From Paludibacterium purpuratum (GTDB taxonomy: Bacteria; Pseudomonadota; Gammaproteobacteria; Burkholderiales; Chromobacteriaceae): a DNA stretch of 61,566 nt. The DNA lies in NCBI RefSeq assembly GCF_004363805.1, contig NZ_SNZP01000019.1, forward strand, positions 1 to 61,566, read 5' to 3'. Made by a program: the position numbers and the translations under genes. Under the pieces are notes generated by a model that worked only from the letters and a program-made list of their open reading frames with translations, searched no databases and was not told the origin of the DNA. Of this stretch, positions 50,985 to 61,566 are shown one piece after another. The number at the start of each line of letters is the position of its first letter. Position 1 is the stretch's first letter.

Positions 50985-52388
50985 ATGACGCACATTCACG
51001 ATACCCAGGCAAGTTGGCTCGACCCGGAAGTGGTCGAGAATGCCCTGAAGAACCCCAATCGCGACCCGGCGCACGTCCGTGCGGTGCTGGCCAAGGCCCG
51101 CGAATTGCAGGGGCTGAATTTCGACGATGTGGCGACGCTCGCCTGCATCGATGACGACGCATTGCGTGATGAACTGTATGGCACCGCGCGCTACGTCAAA
51201 GAGGAAATCTACGGCAAGCGCATGGTGTTGTTCGCGCCGCTGTACATTTCCAATGTCTGCGGCAACGAATGCAGCTATTGCGCATTCCGTGCCTCGAACA
51301 AGTCCATCCAGCGCCATGCGTTGGATATGGAGGAGATCAAGCAAGAGGCATTGTGCCTGATCGACCAGGGCCAGAAGCGGGTGCTGCTGGTGGCCGGCGA
51401 GGGCTATTCGGCAGCCAACGGCGGTTTCAACTACGTGCTCGACGCCATCGATGCGGTGTATTCGGTCGAACACAAGAACGGGAATATCCGTCGCTTGAAC
51501 GTCAATGTTGCGCCGCTCACGCTCGAAGAGTTCCAGGCGCTGAAGGCGCGCGAGATCGGCACCTACCAGTTGTTCCAGGAGACCTATCACCGTCCGACCT
51601 ATGCCGAAGTGCATCTGCGCGGCAAAAAGGCGGATTTCGACTGGCGTGCCAGTGCGATGGATCGCGCCATGCAAGCCGGCATCGACGATGTGGGGCTGGG
51701 CGCCTTGTTCGGCCTGTACGATTGGCGTTTCGAACTGATGAGCCTGATGCAGCACATCGCGCATCTGGAGGAACGTTTCGGCGTGGGCGCGCATACCATC
51801 AGTGTGCCGCGTATCGAGCCGGCTGAAGGTTCCGACTTCGCCAGCGCGCCGCCGTATGCCGTGACGGACGAGGACTTCAAGAAGCTGGTCGCCATCTTGC
51901 GTCTGGCCGTGCCGTATACCGGTCTGATCCTGTCTACGCGCGAGTCGGCCGAGATGCGTCGCGAGGCCATCGCGCTCGGTATTTCGCAAATTTCCGCCGG
52001 CAGCCGTACCAATCCGGGCGGTTATGCCGCCGATGCCACGTCGACCGAGCAGTTCCAGTTGGGCGATCACCGTTCGTTGGAGGAGGTTGTGCGCGAATTG
52101 GCCTCGACCGGCTTTATTCCGTCTTTCTGTACCGCCTGCTACCGCATGGGACGCACCGGCAAGGATTTCATGGATCTGGCCAAGCCGGGCTTGATCAAGC
52201 GTAAGTGCGATCCTAACGCGGTGACCACGCTGCAGGAGTACCTGTGCGATTATGCCGAACCGGCCACGCAAGCCGCCGGCGAGAGTGCCATCGTGCAGTC
52301 GCTGGACAAGATGGATCCGAAAACCCGCCGCAACGCCGAGAAGATGCTGAATATGATCCGCAACGGCCGTCGCGACATTTATTGCTGA
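50985..52388 (+). CDS. hydG: [FeFe]-hydrogenase maturase HydG (tyrosine lyase)
   Basis: A 467-residue radical SAM enzyme that cleaves tyrosine to make the CO and CN ligands and releases an Fe(CO)2CN-cysteine complex. The SAM cluster is C92, C96, C99 (NVCGNECSYC). The C-terminal C-x2-C-x22-C motif (C382, C385, C408), which holds the auxiliary five-iron cluster, is exact and distinguishes HydG from ThiH. TTGGAG precedes the start. It lies downstream of hydA, separated by a hairpin-bearing gap. Confidence 0.96.
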   Translation: MTHIHDTQASWLDPEVVENALKNPNRDPAHVRAVLAKARELQGLNFDDVATLACIDDDALRDELYGTARYVKEEIYGKRMVLFAPLYISNVCGNECSYCAFRASNKSIQRHALDMEEIKQEALCLIDQGQKRVLLVAGEGYSAANGGFNYVLDAIDAVYSVEHKNGNIRRLNVNVAPLTLEEFQALKAREIGTYQLFQETYHRPTYAEVHLRGKKADFDWRASAMDRAMQAGIDDVGLGALFGLYDWRFELMSLMQHIAHLEERFGVGAHTISVPRIEPAEGSDFASAPPYAVTDEDFKKLVAILRLAVPYTGLILSTRESAEMRREAIALGISQISAGSRTNPGGYAADATSTEQFQLGDHRSLEEVVRELASTGFIPSFCTACYRMGRTGKDFMDLAKPGLIKRKCDPNAVTTLQEYLCDYAEPATQAAGESAIVQSLDKMDPKTRRNAEKMLNMIRNGRRDIYC

Positions 52389-52395
52389 GACGACC

Positions 52396-53808
<1,413 letters not shown>

Positions 53809-53819
53809 GGAGTGACATC

Positions 53820-55058
53820 ATGCAAGATACGCCCAAGGGACTGCGACTGCATATCGGACTATTCGGCCGGCGCAATGTCGGTAAGTCCTCATTGATGAAC
53901 GCGCTAGTCGGCCAATCGGTGTCTATCGTGTCGGATCTGGCGGGCACCACCACCGACCCGGTGGAAAAAACACTGGAGATGGCGCCCCTGGGGCCGATTG
54001 TGTTTGTCGATACCGCCGGGCTCGACGACGTCGGCGCCGTGGGCGAGATGCGCAAGCAACGTTCGCTGCAGGTGCTGGATCGAGTCGATCTAGGCATCGT
54101 GGTGGCGACGCCCGAGGGGCTCACCGACTACGAGCGCGATGTGATGGCGCTGTTGACCGAGCGCAAGACGCCGTTTTTGCTGGTGTTCAATAAATGCGAT
54201 CTGGGCGCGCCGCCGACCGAGTGCCTGGCCGAGCTCGATCGGGATAAGGTCGTGCATGTGCGGGCCAGCGCGACCGAGGCTCAGGCGCTGGATCAGATCA
54301 AGGAGGCGCTGTTTCACTTGGCGCCGGAAAATCCGGTCGACGAGCCGCGGTTGATCGGCGATTTGCTGTCGCCGGGCGATACGGTGGTGTTGGTGGTGCC
54401 GATCGATCTTGGGGCGCCCAAGGGGCGGTTGATTCTGCCGCAAGTGCAGACGATCCGCGATGTGCTCGACAGCGATGCCAGTTGCGTGGTGGTCAAGGAA
54501 CGCGAATTGGCCGATACGCTTTCGAAGATGACGGTACGGCCGCGCATCGTGGTGTGCGATTCGCAGGTGGTGTTGAAGGCTTCGGCCGATACGCCGCCGG
54601 AAATTCCGCTGACGACCTTCTCGATTCTGATGTCTCGCTTCAAGGGCGATATGATTCGGCTGGCGCACGGTGCGGGTGCGATCAATGCGCTGCGTCCCGG
54701 GGATCGGGTTTTGATCACCGAGTCGTGCTCGCATCATTCGCTGGCCGACGATATCGGCCGGGTGAAAATTCCGCGCTGGCTGCGTCAGTTCGCCGGCGGC
54801 GATCTGCAGACCGACGTCGTTGCCGGAAAAGATTTCCCGGATGATTTGTCGCCGTACGCCTTGGTCGTGCAGTGCGGCGGCTGCATGGTGACGCGCAAGA
54901 TGGTTCTGCACCGGCAGTATCTGGCTGGACGGCAGAATGTGCCGATGACCAATTACGGCATGGCGATCTCGCAGGTACAGGGGGTGCTCGAGCGCACGCT
55001 GGCGTGTTTCCCCGCTGCGCTCGATGCTTTCCGGTCTGGGGCGCGTCGGCCTAATTGA
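53820..55058 (+). CDS. hydF: [FeFe]-hydrogenase maturase HydF (GTPase/scaffold)
   Basis: A 412-residue protein. The N-terminal GTPase has G1 GRRNVGKSS (16-24), the G2 region AGTTTDPV, G3 DTAG (64-67) and G4 NKCD (124-127). After a dimerisation domain, the C-terminal cluster domain has C303-x-H305 (SCSHH) and C352-x2-C355 (QCGGC), the HydF [4Fe-4S] ligand set. HydF assembles the di-iron precursor and delivers it to apo-HydA. AAGGAG precedes the start. Last gene of the operon; its 3' end overlaps the convergent kgtP by 8 bases. Confidence 0.96.
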   Translation: MQDTPKGLRLHIGLFGRRNVGKSSLMNALVGQSVSIVSDLAGTTTDPVEKTLEMAPLGPIVFVDTAGLDDVGAVGEMRKQRSLQVLDRVDLGIVVATPEGLTDYERDVMALLTERKTPFLLVFNKCDLGAPPTECLAELDRDKVVHVRASATEAQALDQIKEALFHLAPENPVDEPRLIGDLLSPGDTVVLVVPIDLGAPKGRLILPQVQTIRDVLDSDASCVVVKERELADTLSKMTVRPRIVVCDSQVVLKASADTPPEIPLTTFSILMSRFKGDMIRLAHGAGAINALRPGDRVLITESCSHHSLADDIGRVKIPRWLRQFAGGDLQTDVVAGKDFPDDLSPYALVVQCGGCMVTRKMVLHRQYLAGRQNVPMTNYGMAISQVQGVLERTLACFPAALDAFRSGARRPN

Positions 55059-56328
55059 GGTGCGGCGGTTTCCGGGGCAGTCGTAGACTGGCCAGGAAGC
55101 TGACGATCAGCATGGCGGTGACGTACCAGAAGAAAACTTCCTCTCGTCCCGCGGTTTTTAGCCCTAGGGCGACGAATTCCGCCGAACCGCCGAATAAAGC
55201 ATTGGCGATGGCGTAGGAGAGTCCGACGCCCAGCGCCCGTACCTCGACCGGAAAGAGCTCGGCTTTGACGATGCCGGCAATCGAGGTGTAGAAGCTGATG
55301 ATGCCCAGGGCCAGGGTGATAAGACAAAAGGCCAGAAGCGGGCTCGTTATGTGGTGCAGGGCGCTCAGCAAGGGCAGGGTCAGTAGTGCGCCCAGCCCGC
55401 CGAACAGTAGCATGCTGGCGCGGCGACCAATGCGATCCGACAGTGCGCCGAACAGCGGTTGCGCCAACATGTAGACCAGCAGGCAGACGGTCATGATGGT
55501 GCTTGCGGTGCCGATCGGCATGTGCGCGCTATTGACCAGGTATTTCTGCATGTAGGTGGTGAAGGTGTAGAAACTGAGCGAACCGCCAGCGGTAAAGCCG
55601 AGGACGGTGAGGAATGCGCCTTTGTGGTCGCGCAGTAGCACGCGCAGGCTGCCGGCATCCCGGTTGTTGCTAGCGTTGGGCGCTGCGGTTTCCGTCAGGC
55701 TGCGGCGCAGCCAGAGGGACACTAAGGCAGTCAATGCGCCGAGCACGAAGGGAATGCGCCAGCCCCAGCTTTTGAGTGCCGGCTCGCTGAGCAGATGCTG
55801 CAGGATCACGATGATTAGTACGGCCATCAGTTGGCCGCCTATCAATGTGACGTATTGGAAAGAAGAATAAAATCCCCGCCTACCGGCTGCGGCGACCTCG
55901 CTCATATAGGTTGCCGTGGTGCCATATTCCCCACCGACGGATAGTCCCTGCAATAGACGGGCCAGCAGCAGCAAGATCGGTGCCCAAATGCCGATGGTGC
56001 CGTAGCCTGGCAGGCAGGCAATCACCAGCGATCCCATGCACATCATGAGGATTGAGGCGACCAAGGATTTTTTTCGGCCGTGGCGGTCGGCCAGTCTACC
56101 GAATAGCCAGCCGCCGATCGGTCGCATCAGAAAGCCGACGGCGAAGACGCCCGCGGTATTGAGCAATTGGACCGTCGGGTTGGCTGCGGGGAAGAAGGTC
56201 GGGGCGAAGTAGATGGCACAGAAGGCGTAGACATAGAAGTCGAACCATTCGACGAAGTTGCCCGAGGACGCCGAGAGGATGGCCAGGACGCGCTTACGCT
56301 GATCCTGATTGGACTGTATATGATTCAT
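55051..56328 (-). CDS. kgtP: 2-oxoglutarate:H+ symporter (MHS family)
   Basis: A 425-residue major-facilitator transporter with 12 helices. It is very close to E. coli KgtP throughout: [17 protein letters not shown] at the N-terminus, [20 protein letters not shown], the MFS motif [26 protein letters not shown], and [20 protein letters not shown] near the C-terminus. It imports 2-oxoglutarate with protons. It is convergent with hydF and overlaps its last 8 bases. No terminator lies between them. Confidence 0.92.
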   Translation of the reverse strand: MNHIQSNQDQRKRVLAILSASSGNFVEWFDFYVYAFCAIYFAPTFFPAANPTVQLLNTAGVFAVGFLMRPIGGWLFGRLADRHGRKKSLVASILMMCMGSLVIACLPGYGTIGIWAPILLLLARLLQGLSVGGEYGTTATYMSEVAAAGRRGFYSSFQYVTLIGGQLMAVLIIVILQHLLSEPALKSWGWRIPFVLGALTALVSLWLRRSLTETAAPNASNNRDAGSLRVLLRDHKGAFLTVLGFTAGGSLSFYTFTTYMQKYLVNSAHMPIGTASTIMTVCLLVYMLAQPLFGALSDRIGRRASMLLFGGLGALLTLPLLSALHHITSPLLAFCLITLALGIISFYTSIAGIVKAELFPVEVRALGVGLSYAIANALFGGSAEFVALGLKTAGREEVFFWYVTAMLIVSFLASLRLPRKPPHLN

Positions 56329-56438
56329 GAGTAACCTTTATGTTATTTGCATTTTTTATTATCTGTTAAGAGTAGTGCGACAGGTGAAAATAATTCTCAA
56401 CTGTAATGAATGTGCCGGTGGTAAACATGATGGAATAA

Positions 56439-56463
56439 AAAAAGGAGGCTAGGCCTCCTTTTT
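56439..56463. terminator. Terminator after maeB
   Basis: A 6-bp stem GGAGGC / GCCTCC with a TAG loop is flanked by A and T runs. On the minus strand it lies 30 bases past the maeB stop and ends in a U-run. It may also work in the other direction. Confidence 0.85.
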
Positions 56464-56492
56464 GCATTGCAGTAGGGTGGGGGCGCGGCGGG

Positions 56493-58769
56493 TTAGCCGG
56501 CGGTTTGTGCGTCCACGCAGGCTAGCGCCACCATGTTGATGATGCGGCGTGCCGATGAGATCGGCGTCAGGATGTGCACCGGTTTGGCGACGCCCATCAG
56601 AATCGGGCCGATGGTCACGCCGTCGGACGCCGAGACGCGGAGCAGGTTGTAGGAGATATTGGCCGATTCGATGTTCGGCATGACGAGCAGGTTGGCCGAT
56701 CCCTTTAGATTGTTTTCCGGCATGGCTTGCTGGCGGATGTTTTCGACCAATGCCGCGTCGCCCTGCATCTCGCCATCCACTTCCAGGCCGGGGTGGTGTG
56801 CCTGGATCAGTGCCAGTGCATCGCGCATCTTCTGCGCCGACGGGCAGTTGACCGTGCCGAAGCTGGAGTTGGACAGCAGGGCCACCTTGGGCACGATGCC
56901 GAAGCGCTTCATCGACTGGGCGGCCATTTCGGTGATGCCCGCCAGTTGCTCGGCGTTGGGCGAGGGGTTGACGTAGGTGTCGGTGATGAAAATGTTGCCG
57001 TTGGGTAGCATCAACGCATTCATCGCGCAGGCGAGCTTCTGCGGGTTGTTGTACCCCAGTACGTCCTCGATGATCTCGAAGTGGTGGCGGTAGGCGCCAA
57101 AGGTGCCGCAGATCAGCGCGTCGGCATCGCCGCGCCGTACCATCATCGCACCGATCAGCGTCGTCTGGCCGATCATGCGGCGACGCGCTTGCTCTTGCGA
57201 AATACCGCGCCGCTGCATGAGCTGATAGTACTCTTTCCAGTAGTCGTTGAAGCGCGGATCGGAGGCGTTGTCGACCAGTTCGAAGTCCTGGTCGATGGTC
57301 AGCTTCAGACCGAGTTTTTCGATGCGCTTTTCCACCACGCTGCGACGACCGATCAATATCGGCTGGGCCAAACCTTGCGCGACGATTTCCTGGGTGGCGT
57401 GCAATACGCGTTCGTCCTCACCCTCGGAGAGCACGACACGCTTGCGGTCTTTGCGTGCCTGCGTGAAGACGGGCTTCATGAACAGGTTGGTCTTGTAGAC
57501 GAATTGCGCCAGCTTGTCGATGTAGGCTTCCATGTCGGCGATCGGCCGGGTGGCGACGCCGGACGCCATGGCTGCGCGTGCCACGGCGGGGGCGATCTTG
57601 ACGATCAGGCGCGGGTCGAATGGCTTGGGAATCAGGTATTCCGGACCGAAAGTCAGCTCCTCGTCGCCATAGGCCGAGGCGACGACGTCGGACTGCTCGG
57701 CCAAGGCCAGATCGGCGATGGCGTGCACGCAGGCGAGCTTCATTTCCTCGTTGATGGTGGTGGCGCCGACATCCAGCGCACCGCGGAAGATGAACGGGAA
57801 GCACAGAACGTTGTTGACTTGGTTGGGGTAGTCCGAGCGACCGGTACAGATGATGGCATCAGGCCGAGCCTCTTTGGCCAGCGGCGGAAGAATTTCCGGC
57901 TCCGGGTTGGCCAGGGCGAGGATCAGCGGCTGTTGCGCCATCGAGCGAACCATGTCCTGGGAGACGAGTTTTGGGCCCGACAAGCCGAGGAAGATGTCGG
58001 CGCCGGCGATGGCGTCCTTGAGTGTGCGCAGGCCTTTATCGTCGATAGCGTAGCGCTTCTTCGATTCGTCCATCTTCTCGTCGCGGCCATGGTAGATCAC
58101 GCCCTTCGAGTCGCACACCACGACGTTCGCACGCTGCACGCCGAGTGCGACCAGCAAGTCGAGGCAGGCGATGGCCGCGGCGCCCGCGCCGGAGGTCACC
58201 AGCCGCACATCCTTGATGTCCTTGCCAACCACGCGCAGAGCGTTGAGCACCGCGGCGGCGGTGATGATGGCGGTGCCGTGCTGATCGTCGTGGAAGACGG
58301 GGATCTTCATCCTCTCGCGCAGCTTCTTTTCAATGTAGAAGCATTCGGGCGCTTTGATGTCTTCCAGGTTGATGCCGCCGAAGGTGGGCTCCAGTGCGGC
58401 GATGATATCGACCAGCTTGTCGGGGTCGGTCTCGCTGACTTCGATGTCGAATACATCGATGCCGGCGAATTTCTTGAATAGAACGCCTTTGCCTTCCATG
58501 ACCGGCTTGCCGGCCAGGGCGCCGATATTGCCGAGACCGAGCACGGCGGTGCCGTTGGAAATCACCGCCACCAGATTGCCGCGCGCAGTGTATTTATAGG
58601 CATTCAGGGGGTCTTCGACGATGGCGTCGCAGGCTGCGGCGACGCCGGGGGAATAGGCCAGGGCCAGATCTCGCTGGGTTGCCAGTGGCTTGGTCGGTGC
58701 GACCTGAATCTTGCCCGGGTTGGGGTATTGGTGATAATCGAGTGCGCTTTGGCGCAGTTGCTCATCCAT
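56493..58769 (-). CDS. maeB: NADP-dependent malic enzyme with phosphotransacetylase-like domain
   Basis: A 758-residue MaeB-type protein. The N-terminal malic enzyme (about 1-430) has [37 protein letters not shown] and [17 protein letters not shown]. The C-terminal phosphotransacetylase-like domain (about 430-758), from [18 protein letters not shown], is catalytically inactive but regulatory in characterised homologues. It makes pyruvate, CO2 and NADPH from malate. It complements the NAD-linked maeA at 43255. A TATAAT on the minus strand at 58820-58825 could be its -10 box. Confidence 0.95.
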   Translation of the reverse strand: MDEQLRQSALDYHQYPNPGKIQVAPTKPLATQRDLALAYSPGVAAACDAIVEDPLNAYKYTARGNLVAVISNGTAVLGLGNIGALAGKPVMEGKGVLFKKFAGIDVFDIEVSETDPDKLVDIIAALEPTFGGINLEDIKAPECFYIEKKLRERMKIPVFHDDQHGTAIITAAAVLNALRVVGKDIKDVRLVTSGAGAAAIACLDLLVALGVQRANVVVCDSKGVIYHGRDEKMDESKKRYAIDDKGLRTLKDAIAGADIFLGLSGPKLVSQDMVRSMAQQPLILALANPEPEILPPLAKEARPDAIICTGRSDYPNQVNNVLCFPFIFRGALDVGATTINEEMKLACVHAIADLALAEQSDVVASAYGDEELTFGPEYLIPKPFDPRLIVKIAPAVARAAMASGVATRPIADMEAYIDKLAQFVYKTNLFMKPVFTQARKDRKRVVLSEGEDERVLHATQEIVAQGLAQPILIGRRSVVEKRIEKLGLKLTIDQDFELVDNASDPRFNDYWKEYYQLMQRRGISQEQARRRMIGQTTLIGAMMVRRGDADALICGTFGAYRHHFEIIEDVLGYNNPQKLACAMNALMLPNGNIFITDTYVNPSPNAEQLAGITEMAAQSMKRFGIVPKVALLSNSSFGTVNCPSAQKMRDALALIQAHHPGLEVDGEMQGDAALVENIRQQAMPENNLKGSANLLVMPNIESANISYNLLRVSASDGVTIGPILMGVAKPVHILTPISSARRIINMVALACVDAQTAG

Positions 58770-58831
58770 TTCTCTGTGCGCTCCTGTATGTGACGGAAGT
58801 CTGCTTTTTTAAGTAGGCCATTATAGGCTGG

Positions 58832-58867
58832 CCGCTTGCATTCGGGCTATATGCCGAATGCAAGCGG
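58832..58867. repeat. 14-bp perfect inverted repeat between maeB and nadB
   Basis: Arms CCGCTTGCATTCGG / CCGAATGCAAGCGG flank an 8-base spacer. It lies between the nadB stop and the maeB start, with no adjacent U-run on either strand. It may be a terminator-like mRNA end for nadB, an operator for maeB, or a REP-type element. Confidence 0.65.
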
Positions 58868-58897
58868 AGATGCGTATCGGTGTGACGCTGATACTCT

Positions 58898-60496
58898 TCA
58901 TGCATTTGCCGCTCGTCGGAGCGGTTCTGGCTGCAAGATGGTGTCCACGGCGTCGGCGAGCGTATCGGGAAAGTCGCGGCTGAAATGCAGACCGCGGCTT
59001 TCCTTGCGCGCAAGCGCCGAACGGATGATCAGTTCGGCGGTCTGCACGAGGTTGCGCAACTCGATCAGATCGTTGCTGACGTGGAAATTACTGTAGTACT
59101 CGTCGATTTCGCCCTCGAGCAGGCGAACCCGGTTGAGTGCCCGCTCCAGGCGCTTGCTGGTGCGTACGATGCCGACGTAGTCCCACATGGCCCGCCGCAG
59201 TTCGTCCCAGTTATGCGAAATCACCACCGATTCATCCGGATCCGTGACGCGGCTGTCGTCCCAGTCGGGGATGGCGGGGAACGTTAGCTTGCCCTGCGAT
59301 AGGATGTCCTCGGCCGCCGCCTTGCCGATGACCAGGCACTCGAGTAGCGAGTTGCTGGCCAGGCGGTTGGCGCCGTGCAAGCCGGTGCAGGCGGATTCGC
59401 CGACGGCGTAGAGTCCGTCCACATCGGTGCGGCCGTGCAGATCCGTCAGCAAGCCGCCACAAGTGTAGTGAGCGGCCGGAACCACCGGGATAGGCTCCTG
59501 GGTGATGTCGATACCCAGCTCCAGGCAGTGATTGTAGATGTTGGGGAAGTGTTCCTTGACGAAGTCGGCCGGCTTGTACGAGATGTCCAGGTAAACGCAA
59601 TCCAGTCCATGGCGCTTCATTTCGAAGTCGATGGCGCGCGCGACGATGTCGCGCGGCGCCAACTCGGCGCGCGGATCGTGATTGGGCATGAAGCGCGTAC
59701 CGTCCGGCAGGCGCAGGATGCCCCCTTCGCCGCGCACGGCCTCGGAGATCAGGAAGGACTCGCTATGCGAGTGGTACAGACAGGTCGGGTGGAACTGAAT
59801 GAACTCCATGTTCGACACGCGGCAGCCGGCGCGCCAGCCCATGGCGATGCCATCGCCGGTCGCTGTATATGGGTTGGTACTGTATAGGTAGACCTTGCCC
59901 GCGCCACCGCAGGCCAGGATGGTGTGTTTTGCGGCCACCGTCTTGACGACATCGCCTTTCTTGTCGAGCACGTAGGCGCCATGGCAGCGGTTGCCCGATA
60001 TGCCGAGCTTGCTTGACGTGATCAGGTCGATGGCGATGTGCTCTTCCAAGACGGTGATGTTCGGATGGGCTTTGATCTTTTGCCCTAACGTACTGGTTAC
60101 GGCGGCGCCGGTGGCATCTGCCGCATGAATGATGCGGCGATGGCTGTGGCCGCCCTCGCGCGTCAGGTGATAACCGGTGCGGTGGGTCTCGTCCTTGGTA
60201 AAGGGGACGCCGAGCGAAATTAACCAGTGAATGGCCTCTTCGGAGTGCTCGACGATGAAGCGGGTGGCATCTGCGTCGCAGAGACCGGCGCCAGCGATCA
60301 GGGTGTCGCGGATGTGCTCCTCGACCGAGTCCTCCGTGTCCAATACGGCGGCGATGCCACCCTGGGCATAACTGGAGCTGCCTTCCAGCAAGTCGCGCTT
60401 GGTAACGAGGGCGACCTTGCGCGTTTCGGCTAGATGCAAGGCCAATGTCATGCCGGCAAGCCCGCTGCCGATGATCAAAATGTCGTACTTGAGCAT
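58898..60496 (-). CDS. nadB: L-aspartate oxidase
   Basis: A 532-residue FAD enzyme oxidising aspartate to iminoaspartate, the first step of de novo NAD synthesis; it can use O2 or fumarate as acceptor. The N-terminal FAD motif [42 protein letters not shown] and the C-terminal [18 protein letters not shown] are typical of the NadB/SdhA flavoprotein family. Length fits NadB, not SdhA. nadA and nadC are not adjacent. Confidence 0.96.
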   Translation of the reverse strand: MLKYDILIIGSGLAGMTLALHLAETRKVALVTKRDLLEGSSSYAQGGIAAVLDTEDSVEEHIRDTLIAGAGLCDADATRFIVEHSEEAIHWLISLGVPFTKDETHRTGYHLTREGGHSHRRIIHAADATGAAVTSTLGQKIKAHPNITVLEEHIAIDLITSSKLGISGNRCHGAYVLDKKGDVVKTVAAKHTILACGGAGKVYLYSTNPYTATGDGIAMGWRAGCRVSNMEFIQFHPTCLYHSHSESFLISEAVRGEGGILRLPDGTRFMPNHDPRAELAPRDIVARAIDFEMKRHGLDCVYLDISYKPADFVKEHFPNIYNHCLELGIDITQEPIPVVPAAHYTCGGLLTDLHGRTDVDGLYAVGESACTGLHGANRLASNSLLECLVIGKAAAEDILSQGKLTFPAIPDWDDSRVTDPDESVVISHNWDELRRAMWDYVGIVRTSKRLERALNRVRLLEGEIDEYYSNFHVSNDLIELRNLVQTAELIIRSALARKESRGLHFSRDFPDTLADAVDTILQPEPLRRAANA

Positions 60497-60821
60497 GGTT
60501 TGAAAGTATCGCCCGCTATTAAGGGTAAGGGCGCTCGGCTAGATGAATGAAAGAAATAGCCTACCAGATTCGACGCATCGATTGGTGGTGACATGGGGTT
60601 GACAGTGTCGCGGTGCCGATTGCACACTTTGCGCCGGGTCCGCAGTCCACCCAGACGTCGCCTGTCCCTTTCGGGACAACGCTGAACCTGCCGGCAAACC
60701 AAAACGATGCATTCCTGCACTCTCAATGCATGAATGCCGATGCGACCAATCTTTCGTGCCGCATTGGAAGGGCGACTACCAATTCCCATTTTATTAGGGG
60801 AGGCGCGCAGGAGGTGTCATC
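60497..60821. other. Intergenic region between nadB and the DUF2087 gene
   Basis: These 325 bases separate divergent genes and must hold both promoters. I see no convincing gene. A short TGTCCC / GGGACA stem lies at 60663-60678. A TTGACA at 60599-60604 has no good -10 box at the right distance. The end of the region carries GGAGG before the GTG start. Confidence 0.4.
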
Positions 60822-61367
60822 GTGACCCGTGCTGTTTTTCGTTTTCATGCAGACGATATTTCTCGTCTCTCTCGTTCCCTTTGTCAGCAAATTGCCTCGC
60901 TAGGCGATGTGCCTGGTCATCAGGCCATGTTGAATATGCTGGCGCGCGCAGTTGGGTTTTCCAATTACCAAAGTTGGCGTGCGACGCAGGAGTCGGTTCC
61001 GGCTGTGGCTGAGCCGGCCCGGGCTGAGCTGGGTACTTCGGCTGCGCATAAAGCCGTGGCGCGACTAGTGCGCTACTACGACCGCGAGGGACGGCTGACG
61101 CATTGGCCGCGTAAGCGGTCGTGGCAGGTGCCTTGTCTTTGGTTGATCGCCGAACACATACCCATTGGCGCCGTATTATCGGAGCCGCAAGTCAATGCCT
61201 TGATTTCGGCTCGTCATACTTTTGGCGACTATGCGCTCATCCGACGAGATCTGGTGATGCTAGGCGCGCTCGGACGGACGCCGGATGGTCGTGAGTACTG
61301 GCGCAATCCGCAGGCGGCGCCGGAAGAGGTCGGGGTGTTGCAGCGGGCTTTGGCCGAAGCGCGTTAA
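60822..61367 (+). CDS. DUF2087-domain protein
   Basis: A 181-residue protein with a GTG start placed by GGAGG seven bases upstream. The C-terminal half (about 80-165) matches the DUF2087 pattern: LTHWPRKRSWQVPCLWLIAEH, LSEPQVNALISARHTFGDYALIRRDLVMLGAL, then REYWRNP. This domain looks like a small winged-helix fold. The N-terminal region DISRLSRSLCQQI...LNMLARAVGFSNYQSW is a short helical module seen in related proteins. Function is unknown; a DNA-binding regulator is possible. It sits just upstream of the rRNA operon promoter. Confidence 0.82.
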   Translation: MTRAVFRFHADDISRLSRSLCQQIASLGDVPGHQAMLNMLARAVGFSNYQSWRATQESVPAVAEPARAELGTSAAHKAVARLVRYYDREGRLTHWPRKRSWQVPCLWLIAEHIPIGAVLSEPQVNALISARHTFGDYALIRRDLVMLGALGRTPDGREYWRNPQAAPEEVGVLQRALAEAR

Positions 61368-61408
61368 CGATAGGTGTGGGCCGGCGTAACTTGTTTCTCA
61401 CAATGGTG

Positions 61409-61437
61409 TTGACGGCACGTTACGTCCGGCGTATAGT
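61409..61437 (+). promoter_or_regulatory. rRNA operon promoter
   Basis: TTGACG (61409-61414), a 17-base spacer and TATAGT (61432-61437) form a strong sigma-70 promoter 41 bases past the DUF2087 stop. The start would be near 61444. It is followed by an rrn-type leader. Confidence 0.9.
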
Positions 61438-61470
61438 TCACCTCCTTCGCTGCAGCAACAAACGCAGCAC

Positions 61471-61566
61471 TGCTCTTTAACAAACAGAACAACCGATAGG
61501 TGTGAGTGCCGGGAAGAGCCGACACTTGCACTGCAAGAGACAGAAAGTAACCTTCGGGTTTCTTCG
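61471..61566 (+). other. rRNA operon leader with boxA antitermination element (partial)
   Basis: TGCTCTTTAACA at 61471-61482 is the conserved boxA of proteobacterial rrn leaders, bound by NusB/S10 for antitermination. The rest of the window is the 16S precursor leader. The 16S gene itself begins beyond the window end. Confidence 0.9.

Noticed and set aside
60599-60627. Promoter with TTGACA at 60599-60604
   Set aside because: No acceptable -10 hexamer occurs 16 to 18 bases downstream.

Overview
The window is about 61.6 kb of GC-rich chromosome. It begins inside the 3' end of a 5S rRNA gene and stops in the promoter/boxA leader of another rRNA operon on the same strand, so it is the complete interval between two tandemly oriented rrn operons. 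Gene content suggests a betaproteobacterium, most likely of the order Neisseriales (Chromobacteriaceae-like). Support comes from the 180-kDa NAD-glutamate dehydrogenase, a betaproteobacterial-type proteasome homologue next to hslO, and the overall gene set. The taxon is inferred; no marker gene here settles it. I see no insertion sequence, prophage or CRISPR array.

Layout. 0.1-3 kb: methyltransferase, GlxA-type regulator and amino-acid binding protein. 3-8 kb: gdhB. 8.3-12.5 kb: exbD-tonB-receptor-exbB TonB uptake operon. 12.5-16.7 kb: M15 peptidase, prolyl-tRNA deacylase, dut, coaBC, radC and a small unknown protein. 16.8-22.7 kb: a complete ribose operon rbsBACRKD with a recognisable promoter and operator, and a divergent orphan ribose-type binding lipoprotein. 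24-29.4 kb: Rossmann orphan, class II amidotransferase, proteasome-like protease overlapping hslO, patatin, GAF protein, ribA. 29.4-33.5 kb: NCS1 permease with a structured leader, tRNA-Ala(GGC), glycine-zipper protein, orphan fliD. 33.7-39.5 kb: three-gene RND efflux operon. 39.6-45.2 kb: phosphopantetheinyl transferase, ada, second NCS1 permease, maeA and a small ORF. 45.2-55.1 kb: [FeFe]-hydrogenase operon. 55-61.4 kb: kgtP, maeB, nadB and a DUF2087 protein, then the next rrn promoter.

The most striking locus is the self-contained [FeFe]-hydrogenase operon hydE - (NuoF/GltD-like flavoprotein) - hydA - hydG - aspA-like - hydF. It carries all three H-cluster maturases, the catalytic subunit with intact H-cluster motifs, a dedicated NAD(P)H-type electron partner and an ammonia-lyase. 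Its promoter region has a 9/10 FNR/Anr box whose centre lies at -41.5 relative to the start implied by a GATAAT -10 box, plus two further inverted-repeat sites, so I infer anaerobic induction. [FeFe] hydrogenases are uncommon in Betaproteobacteria.

A metabolic theme runs through the window. gdhB (glutamate to 2-oxoglutarate), kgtP (2-oxoglutarate uptake), aspA (aspartate to fumarate plus ammonia), two malic enzymes (malate to pyruvate, giving NADH and NADPH) and the flavoprotein-coupled hydrogenase could together link amino-acid and C4/C5-acid catabolism to disposal of reductant as H2. That link is inference from gene content and operon structure.
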